Below are positions 1-5,116 of a stretch of 5,601 bases of DNA, in pieces. Both the position numbers and the translations under genes were made by a program. Each line of letters opens with the position of its first letter. Positions within the stretch are counted from its first letter, which is position 1. This DNA comes from Desulfitobacterium sp. GTDB lineage: Bacteria > Bacillota > Desulfitobacteriia > Desulfitobacteriales > Desulfitobacteriaceae. Location of the stretch: positions 1 to 5,601 of the forward strand of contig JAAZLD010000357.1 of NCBI GenBank assembly GCA_012799495.1. Reading direction: 5' to 3'. The notes below the pieces were generated by a model. It searched no databases. It was not told where the DNA came from and saw only the letters and a program-made list of their open reading frames with translations.

Positions 1-1438
1 AAATAAGTTTTATATCACAAGGTTGTTTACCTCTGATACCTGCTGTATATTCACCATTGATAATGGCATCCCATGCTTCATCCCATACAATACCATGCCA
101 ATCTGTCTTAAAAGGATCTGGTCCAGGGAATGTTGGTTCACCATATAGGGGATTCTTAATAGATGGTGCTCCAGTCCCTCCAGCTTTCACTAAGGCAGGT
201 CCTCCGTAACTTTGGGTATTATGACGATTGTTAGAACAGACAGAAGCGCCAGGTTTTCCTACATTACCACTCATCCAGCCCACAGTTAAAAAGGCCTGAC
301 AGAACTGTTCTCCACGATTAGTTCTGGAAGCTGCGGAAGAACTACTGAAGGTCATAGGTTTGGTCACGGCAATTTCATGGGCAAATTTCTTAATAACTTC
401 TACATCAGTTCCACAGTGTTTAGATGCCCATTCTGGAGTTTTGGGAACTCCATCATAAGTACCTAAAACATAGTCTTTAAAGTTTTCTTTAGGATCTGCC
501 CCTTCAGGCATATGGTCTGCATCAAAGCCCACACAATATTTATCTAAAAATTCCTGATCGTGAAGATTGTTCTCAATCATGTAATAAGCAACTCCCAATA
601 ACAGAGCAGTATCTGTTCCAGGACGTACAGGAATCCATTCATCTGCTAAAATTTGAGCTGTATCATTATAGAGGTGATCCACCACAATAATCTTGGCACC
701 AGCATCTTTGGCTTGCTTAAAATTATAGGCGGGATTTCCAGCACTACTCCAAACAGGGTTAGCTCCCCAGAGAACGATGAGTTTGGAATTTCTCAGATCC
801 AGACGGTCATTAGAACCTCTAGAACGGCCACCATTCATGAATTGCTGAGGCTTAGGCCATGCACCATCGGATGTACAGCCCCAGTATGTCATAGCTCCAC
901 CATAAGCATTGATAGCTTCATCGGCATTTTTAGCAAGGATTGCTTTGTTACCATAGGTTTCTTTGACCCTTTTTAACTCCGAAGCCATTATATCTAAAGC
1001 TTCTTCCCAGGAAATCCGGACCCATTCATCATTTCCGCGAAGTTCCCTTTTTCCTCCGCCAGAACTCCAGTTTTTCCGGATCATAGGATATCTGAGACGA
1101 TCTACCCCAAATACTTGTTGTCGCTGGGATCTACCCCGAGCACACCCTCTTTGTTGAGGATAGTCTGGACTATCAGGGTGAGTATCATCTGTTTTTTGAC
1201 GAACAACAACACCGTCTACCACTAAAGCTTTGTTTAGGCAGCGTCCACCACAGTTATGCCAGCATGCTGCAGTTACCCATTTTCCTTCCTTAAGGGTTTC
1301 GGGATCAGCGCTGGTAGGTGACAACACATTGTTGCTACAACCTGCGAGAGATAAACTGGTAGCTGCGGCAGTAGTTGCCTTAATGAAGGAACGCCGGCTT
1401 AAGTTTAACTCCTTAATTTTGTCAATAAAATGCGCCAT
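1..1438 (-). CDS. DMSO reductase-family (DmsA/YnfE-like) molybdopterin oxidoreductase, catalytic subunit, 3'-truncated by window edge
   Basis: The frame is open from ATG at 1438 to the left edge, giving 479 residues of a protein family usually near 800. Residues 14-20 read SRRSFIK, a textbook Tat motif, followed by an Ala/Ser/Leu-rich stretch and LAGC at 31-34, a lipobox. C59, C63, C67 and C99 (CX3CX3C...C, then ARGRS) fit the N-terminal [4Fe-4S] site. DRLRYPM (113-119), ISWEEAL (142-148), EWIPVRPGTD, DKYCVGFD and TPEWAS are hallmarks of DmsA/YnfE proteins. By alignment from memory with the GDYS segment of DMSO reductases, S190 in GCTSDG would be the molybdenum ligand. The enzyme probably carries bis-MGD and acts outside the membrane as a terminal reductase; an iron-sulfur and a membrane subunit would be expected beyond the left edge. 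The substrate (DMSO, TMAO, another S- or N-oxide) cannot be read from sequence. It is divergent from a two-component operon. The start is supported by AGGAGG 11 nt upstream and by the Tat motif position. Confidence 0.93.
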   Translation of the reverse strand, partial: MAHFIDKIKELNLSRRSFIKATTAAATSLSLAGCSNNVLSPTSADPETLKEGKWVTAACWHNCGGRCLNKALVVDGVVVRQKTDDTHPDSPDYPQQRGCARGRSQRQQVFGVDRLRYPMIRKNWSSGGGKRELRGNDEWVRISWEEALDIMASELKRVKETYGNKAILAKNADEAINAYGGAMTYWGCTSDGAWPKPQQFMNGGRSRGSNDRLDLRNSKLIVLWGANPVWSSAGNPAYNFKQAKDAGAKIIVVDHLYNDTAQILADEWIPVRPGTDTALLLGVAYYMIENNLHDQEFLDKYCVGFDADHMPEGADPKENFKDYVLGTYDGVPKTPEWASKHCGTDVEVIKKFAHEIAVTKPMTFSSSSAASRTNRGEQFCQAFLTVGWMSGNVGKPGASVCSNNRHNTQSYGGPALVKAGGTGAPSIKNPLYGEPTFPGPDPFKTDWHGIVWDEAWDAIINGEYTAGIRGKQPCDIKLI

Positions 1439-1449
1439 AGGAATTTTAG

Positions 1450-1458
1450 CCTCCTTTT
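1450..1458 (-). promoter_or_regulatory. Ribosome binding site of the molybdoenzyme gene
   Basis: On the minus strand an A-run leads into AGGAGG, with 11 nt between the core and ATG at 1438. The match to the anti-Shine-Dalgarno sequence is complete, though the spacing is slightly long. It fixes the start just upstream of the Tat signal. Confidence 0.8.
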
Positions 1459-1517
1459 TTTGTCTAGTCCTAAGAGATGTTTTTCCTTCCTGTCAGACAT
1501 GATTTCGCCCCTTGTAC

Positions 1518-1535
1518 TTGTGTAGTTTAGCACAA
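1518..1535. promoter_or_regulatory. Inverted repeat TTGTG-N8-CACAA, possible Crp-type operator
   Basis: Perfect 5-bp arms are separated by 8 nt, so TGTG-N8-CACA has the spacing of the Crp consensus TGTGA-N6-TCACA. It sits about 80-100 nt upstream of the molybdoenzyme start codon and overlaps a candidate -10. The Crp-Fnr family is known to be expanded in respiratory Firmicutes such as Desulfitobacterium. Short palindromes arise by chance in AT-rich DNA, so this is tentative. Confidence 0.3.
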
Positions 1536-1548
1536 AATTATTATCTCA
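1524..1548 (-). promoter_or_regulatory. Candidate promoter -10 region(s) for the molybdoenzyme gene
   Basis: Two extended -10-like elements occur on the minus strand: TGA-GATAAT (1548 to 1540) and TGC-TAAACT (1532 to 1524). Neither has a good -35 hexamer 16-18 bp upstream (only about 2 of 6 matches), which would fit an activator-dependent promoter. The second lies within the TTGTG-N8-CACAA inverted repeat. This is a sequence match only; the transcription start is unknown. Confidence 0.3.
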
Positions 1549-1646
1549 CCATAAAAAAGGATTACTGAAATATTAATAAAGTATTATTTTTCACGTAATA
1601 CAATTATTGCCAAATCCTTAAGTTACCTCTTTCTTCTAATTAACCA

Positions 1647-1675
1647 TGTACAAACTTTTTTTGCTATGCTAAACT
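1647..1675 (+). promoter_or_regulatory. Candidate sigma-A promoter for the kinase-regulator operon
   Basis: TGTACA (1647-1652, 4 of 6 matches to TTGACA) is followed by a 17-bp spacer and TAAACT (1670-1675) preceded by TGC, an extended -10. Transcription would start near 1682 and leave a leader of roughly 200 nt. A competing and poorer candidate is TTGCAA (1753-1758) with TATTAT (1778-1783) at a 19-bp spacing. The choice between them cannot be made from sequence. Confidence 0.35.
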
Positions 1676-1732
1676 TCTAGGTGCTAAAGTTTTTCCGTCC
1701 GTACATATTTCACATTTCTTTCAATAACTATA

Positions 1733-1756
1733 TTTGCTCTTAAGCAAACCGTTTGC
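1733..1756. promoter_or_regulatory. Overlapping inverted repeats, putative operator upstream of the kinase gene
   Basis: TTTGCT (1733-1738), CTTA, AGCAAA (1743-1748) form a 6-bp inverted repeat whose TTGCT-N4-AGCAA core has the 5-4-5 geometry of FNR boxes. The AGCAAA arm also belongs to GCAAAC-C-GTTTGC (1744-1756), a second perfect 6-bp inverted repeat resembling LacI-family operators in form. The central arm can therefore pair with either side. If the upstream promoter is used, it lies in the mRNA leader; if the downstream candidate is used, it covers the -35. No regulator for it is visible in the window apart from the response regulator. Confidence 0.4.
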
Positions 1757-1878
1757 AAAACCCTTTCTCAATTTGTTTATTATACAAGCTTTAATACTTT
1801 CTTCAATTTCTTAGAAAAATTTCTTTCCTATTTTCCTGTTCTTGTGGTATTCCCAACAAAGCACTTTTTTGAACAAAT

Positions 1879-1884
1879 AGGAGA
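1879..1884 (+). promoter_or_regulatory. Ribosome binding site of the histidine kinase gene
   Basis: AGGAGA lies 5 nt before ATG at 1890. It supports this ATG as the start; the protein then begins with a short charged cytoplasmic tail directly before the first membrane helix. Confidence 0.75.
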
Positions 1885-1889
1885 TAGTA

Positions 1890-3569
1890 ATGAATAAAAA
1901 AGAAAAAGTTAAACTCACTGACAATTTAACTTTTCGCTTTATGCTAGCTACGGTAATTGTGATTATTTTGGTTATGGGTACCAAATACATCTGGGACTAC
2001 CATGAAGAAATGAAACAAGCGGAAAGAGAGATGCTGGAAAAAGCTCAAATCATTACCCAACAACAGAAGGCTCTTTGGGAATTCATGGCCATCAACCAAA
2101 GGAAAATCAACTACGATATCGATGGTAATCTCGAATATAAATTCCTACGCTGTTCCACTGTTGCTATGGGTGTGGGGGCTATGTTAGCTGCCGAAACGGA
2201 TTATAAGCTTAAGCCCACCAATCTCACTTACCGCAACATTCTTAATGCTCCCGATGACTTTGAAGTGGAAGCCATTACCTATCTCCAAACATTTCCCTCG
2301 GCCACTGAATATTGGGCTATCGATCATATGGATGGTGAACCGGTTTTCCGCTATTTAACCCCCTTGACCATCGATAAGCATTGTTTAGATTGCCACGGGG
2401 AACCTAAGGGCATACTGGACATTTCAGGCTATCCTAAAGAAGGCCTGGCTATTGGGGATTTTGCTGGAGCCTTGAGTCTCACCATGCCTATGGATATTTA
2501 CTTGGAAAATATGCATGGCAGTCAAATGAGTAATGCCTTCTTTACCATAATTTTAGTGCTAGTTTGCATTGTTTGTATCTATCTTTTAGTTACCAGAATG
2601 GTCACCAGTTCCCTCCGAGAATTGGAAACTGCTGTGGCCAAAGTAGGTTCCGGCCAATGGGATATTACCTTCAAAAACTTACGGGCTAAAGGAGAAATAC
2701 GTCGTTTAACAAATCACTTTCAAAATATGACTAATCAACTGCGGGATCTCTACACCAACTTAGAGAAAAAAGTAGAGATGCGAACTGATGAGTTAGAAAA
2801 GGCCAATCTTGTTCTCAAACAACACCAAGCTGAATTAGAGCAAATGAATTTACGCCTCAAGGAAGCTAATCTCTATAAATCTGAGTTCTTAGCAGTTATG
2901 AGCCACGAATTGCGTACCCCCCTAACATCTATCATCGCCTTTACAGAGTTATTATTAGTGGAACTACCTCCGGAAGATGAAAAAAATACCCATATTATCG
3001 AGGAAATCCTCACTAATAGCCAAATCCTCCTGAGACTTATTAACAATATCTTGGATTTAGCCAAAATCGAGGCAGGTAAAGATGAACTTTCCCTGGAAGT
3101 TGTAGATATGCATGATATTTTAGCCTTAGTGGATACAGTTATATCCCCACTGGCAACAAATAAAAAAATCTCCTTCACCGCCTTAGTGGAACCAGATGTC
3201 CCTCTGACTAAGGCTGATCCAGAGAAAATTCGCCGGGTCATTGAAAACCTTGCCGGCAATGCTATTAAATTTACCCCCGAAAACGGGGAAGTTAAGATCC
3301 ATATTAAATATAAGGATTATACACATGAGATCCTCATTCAAGTCATCGATAATGGGATCGGTATCAAGGAAGAAGATCAGAAATTTATTTTTGAAAAGTT
3401 CACCCAAGCCGATAGTTCCTCTTCCCGTAAATATGGAGGGACAGGCCTAGGTCTTTCTCTAGCAAAAGAATTAGTTGAGCTACATGGAGGTTGGATCAAG
3501 GTAGAAAGCACCTGGGGCGGAGGCAGTACCTTTATTGTTGGGATTCCTGTCCAAGATGTAGACCAATAG
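1890..3569 (+). CDS. Membrane sensor histidine kinase with extracytoplasmic Tll0287-like (DUF3365) c-type heme domain
   Basis: This 559-residue sensor kinase probably detects redox state or a heme ligand outside the membrane and phosphorylates the regulator encoded 33 nt downstream. Domain order: a charged tail; membrane helix about 17-34; extracytoplasmic domain about 35-215; membrane helix about 216-235; HAMP about 235-290; a coiled-coil linker about 290-330; HisKA with FLAVMSHELRTP and phospho-acceptor H339; and a HATPase domain. ATP-binding boxes are complete: N box N453/N457 (NLAGNAIKFT), G1 DNGIGI (487-492), F box FEKF (501-504) and G2 GGTGLGL (516-522). The sensor domain holds CLDCH (165-169), a covalent heme attachment motif, preceded by FRYLTPL, and an upstream block with C88-S89 and YRNILNAPDDFE that matches the Tll0287-like family. 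Heme attachment would need a cytochrome c maturation system encoded elsewhere. The actual stimulus is unknown. Kinase assignment is near certain; the sensor family is strong by motif recognition. Confidence 0.96.
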   Translation: MNKKEKVKLTDNLTFRFMLATVIVIILVMGTKYIWDYHEEMKQAEREMLEKAQIITQQQKALWEFMAINQRKINYDIDGNLEYKFLRCSTVAMGVGAMLAAETDYKLKPTNLTYRNILNAPDDFEVEAITYLQTFPSATEYWAIDHMDGEPVFRYLTPLTIDKHCLDCHGEPKGILDISGYPKEGLAIGDFAGALSLTMPMDIYLENMHGSQMSNAFFTIILVLVCIVCIYLLVTRMVTSSLRELETAVAKVGSGQWDITFKNLRAKGEIRRLTNHFQNMTNQLRDLYTNLEKKVEMRTDELEKANLVLKQHQAELEQMNLRLKEANLYKSEFLAVMSHELRTPLTSIIAFTELLLVELPPEDEKNTHIIEEILTNSQILLRLINNILDLAKIEAGKDELSLEVVDMHDILALVDTVISPLATNKKISFTALVEPDVPLTKADPEKIRRVIENLAGNAIKFTPENGEVKIHIKYKDYTHEILIQVIDNGIGIKEEDQKFIFEKFTQADSSSSRKYGGTGLGLSLAKELVELHGGWIKVESTWGGGSTFIVGIPVQDVDQ

Positions 3570-3589
3570 CTTTGAATTGTTGATTAGAG

Positions 3590-3595
3590 AGGTGG
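3590..3595 (+). promoter_or_regulatory. Ribosome binding site of the response regulator gene
   Basis: AGGTGG lies 7 nt before ATG at 3603, within the 33-nt gap after the kinase stop codon. No promoter or terminator is evident in the gap, which supports one kinase-regulator transcript. Confidence 0.6.
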
Positions 3596-3602
3596 GAGAA
3601 AT

Positions 3603-4304
3603 ATGGATAATACAAAAAAAATCCTGTTGGTAGATGATGAGGATAGTATCCGTAAAGTAGTACAACACATTGTTGAAAAAGAAGGATATGATTTCTGTTA
3701 TGCTGCTGACGGAGAACAAGCCTTAGAAATGTTTACTCAGGAAAATCCTGATCTTATAATTCTTGACGTTATGCTACCGGAAATAGATGGTTTTGAGGTA
3801 TGTAGACGCATCAGAGAAAAAAGCACAGTTCCCATCATCCTCCTATCAGCCAAAGGAGATATTGTGGATAAGAGTGTAGGCTTTAATATGGGAGCAGATG
3901 ACTATATCACCAAGCCTTTTAGCCCTGTTGAATTAGCCTTACGGATTAAAGCCATGCTTCGCCGCTCCTCTTTCCAGCAAACAGCCCAGAACCCGGCCAC
4001 CCAAGACCTGATTGTTGTTAAGGATTTGGTGATCAATAATAAAACCTTTGAAGTGACTATTCGGGGAAAAAAGGTGGAGCTAACCTCTAAAGAGTTTGAA
4101 TTACTTTCCTTCTTAGCTCGCCACCCTGGCCAGGTTTTTACTCGCAAGCAACTTTTTGATAATCTCTGGGGTGAAAAATACCTTGGGGATGCTGGTACTA
4201 TCACCGTCTTCATCCGCAAGGTCAGAGAAAAAATCGAAAGGGATCCTGGTCATCCTGAATATATCCACACTGTCTGGGGAGTAGGATATAAATTTATTGG
4301 TTAA
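3603..4304 (+). CDS. OmpR/PhoB-family response regulator (receiver plus winged helix)
   Basis: This 233-residue protein has the usual length for its family. The receiver domain (about 5-120) has the acidic pair D11/D12, phospho-acceptor D55 in LIILDVMLPE, S82 at the switch Ser/Thr position and K104 in YITKPF, so all catalytic positions are intact. A roughly 15-residue linker leads to a C-terminal winged-helix domain (about 135-232), with LTSKEFELLSFLARHPGQVF, a recognition helix near TITVFIRKVREKIE and the closing HTVWGVGYKF hairpin. It is the evident partner of the heme kinase immediately upstream. It would be expected to bind direct repeats at target promoters; the divergent molybdoenzyme gene and its own operon are the obvious candidates, but this is inference from position. 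Sequence alone does not separate it from PhoB/PhoP/WalR-type paralogues, so no symbol is given. Confidence 0.97.
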   Translation: MDNTKKILLVDDEDSIRKVVQHIVEKEGYDFCYAADGEQALEMFTQENPDLIILDVMLPEIDGFEVCRRIREKSTVPIILLSAKGDIVDKSVGFNMGADDYITKPFSPVELALRIKAMLRRSSFQQTAQNPATQDLIVVKDLVINNKTFEVTIRGKKVELTSKEFELLSFLARHPGQVFTRKQLFDNLWGEKYLGDAGTITVFIRKVREKIERDPGHPEYIHTVWGVGYKFIG

Positions 4305-4329
4305 GTTCTTTGATTTTTCTACTCTATGC

Positions 4330-5112
4330 TCACTGTATTTTAACTAGCTCATTTTGAGCTAGTTTTTTATTGAAAAGCCAAGATTTTAGAACTTCATTAA
4401 AGAGTTGAGGATTTTCAAAATTAAAGCTATGCCCTACCCCTTTTACTAGATATCCCTGGGCATTAGGTAGCGCCTCTACCAAATCTTTAGCAGACTTAAG
4501 CATCATCCCCCGCTCCTTCTCCCCTACCAAAATTAAAACAGGTACTGAAGAAGTGCCAATTTCTTGGGGTATCTCAAATTCCCCGTTTTCCCTTAAAATA
4601 TCTCCTAAAATCTCGGAGGTTATGGTAGCTGAGTCTTTAAAGTAGTGAGAGAAATACTCTTCTGGGACATGCATACTTTTAGCCTGCAGTTTAGCAAACC
4701 ATTTTTTCCGGGTTAAGGGAAAAGTCAGCTTAATTGTGGGCTTGAGAAACAGGTTTAGCCCTCTAATAGGGCGTACCAAAGCACTTTGAATAAAAGCACT
4801 TTCCACTACATTAGGGCAATCTCCCAGTAGTTGAACTAGAATCTGAGCACCAAGGGAATGGCCTACAATATGGGCTTTACCCCCTTGGGCTTTTTTCTGA
4901 ATTAACTGGGCTACTAACTGAGCACTTTCCTTGATGGAAAAACTCCCCCATCTATTACTCTTACCCTGCCCAGGGAGATCAGGCACTAAGCAGTGAAACT
5001 CCCCTAAGAATTCCACCTGCTTTTCCCACACCCAGCCACTTACCCCTCCACCATGGAGAAATAAAACTGTAGGTAAGCCTTTTTCTCCATATTCCTCAAC
5101 ATGAAGGTCCAT
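4330..5112 (-). CDS. Alpha/beta-fold hydrolase
   Basis: This 260-residue protein is typical of single-domain alpha/beta hydrolases. Visible motifs are the oxyanion-hole segment FLHGGG (18-23), DLPGQGKS (45-52), the nucleophile elbow GHSLG with S86, strand 6 VPVLILVGEKE with E200 where Asp is most usual, and GVGHSFNFENP with catalytic H228. The triad is therefore probably S86-E200-H228. A helical cap lies around 110-180. There is no signal peptide, so it should be cytoplasmic. It could be an esterase, lactonase or similar; the substrate cannot be inferred. The start follows the upstream gene by 4 nt, and AAAGGA (5120-5125) at the end of that gene provides the ribosome binding site, so the pair is probably translationally coupled. 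Its last codons form the terminator hairpin of the convergent operon, and I see no terminator for this gene itself. Confidence 0.93.
   Translation of the reverse strand: MDLHVEEYGEKGLPTVLFLHGGGVSGWVWEKQVEFLGEFHCLVPDLPGQGKSNRWGSFSIKESAQLVAQLIQKKAQGGKAHIVGHSLGAQILVQLLGDCPNVVESAFIQSALVRPIRGLNLFLKPTIKLTFPLTRKKWFAKLQAKSMHVPEEYFSHYFKDSATITSEILGDILRENGEFEIPQEIGTSSVPVLILVGEKERGMMLKSAKDLVEALPNAQGYLVKGVGHSFNFENPQLFNEVLKSWLFNKKLAQNELVKIQ
4342..4368 (+). terminator. Rho-independent terminator of the kinase-regulator operon
   Basis: AACTAGCTC (4342-4350), loop ATTTT, and GAGCTAGTT (4356-4364) make a perfect 9-bp stem running into a T-tract (4363-4368). It starts 37 nt after the regulator stop codon. On the opposite strand the hairpin is followed by AAAATACAG rather than T residues, so it should act only in the plus direction. 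It lies inside the last codons of the convergent hydrolase gene. Confidence 0.88.
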
Positions 5113-5116
5113 TTTC

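Larger units (their letters stand above)
1439..1889. other. Divergent intergenic regulatory region (451 bp)
   Basis: No convincing protein-coding gene lies here. The region is strongly AT-rich with many T-tracts and separates the divergently transcribed molybdoenzyme and kinase genes, so it must hold promoters for both. It contains inverted repeats TTGTG-N8-CACAA (1518-1535), TTGCT-N4-AGCAA (1734-1747) and GCAAAC-C-GTTTGC (1744-1756), plus copies of TGCTAAA on both strands, annotated separately. The 1790-1889 stretch is a T-rich probable leader ending in the kinase ribosome binding site. I see no riboswitch, T-box or intrinsic terminator in it. Confidence 0.7.

Noticed and set aside
653..1502. 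Three plus-strand open frames (653-976, 963-1157, 1230-1502)
   Set aside because: They lie antisense to the molybdoenzyme gene, whose minus-strand frame is continuous and full of family motifs; the plus frames have no recognisable domain or ribosome binding site.
1574..1586. TAATA-AAG-TATTA inverted repeat
   Set aside because: It is made only of A/T arms in very AT-rich DNA, and its spacing does not match the TTAAT-N4-ATTAA box of CprK-type regulators; chance is the simplest explanation.
1813..1824. AGAAA-AA-TTTCT repeat in the kinase leader
   Set aside because: It is short and A/T-based, with a loop too small for a stable RNA hairpin.
2873..3450. Open frames on both strands inside the kinase gene (2873-3259 and 3183-3407 minus, 3241-3450 plus)
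   Set aside because: They overlap the HisKA/HATPase coding region in other frames, and their translations resemble no domain.
3480..3719. Minus-strand 79-residue frame across the kinase-regulator junction
   Set aside because: It is antisense to two well-supported genes and the gap with the regulator ribosome binding site, with no supporting signal of its own.
3902..4219. Minus-strand 105-residue frame inside the response regulator
   Set aside because: It is a shadow of the winged-helix coding region.
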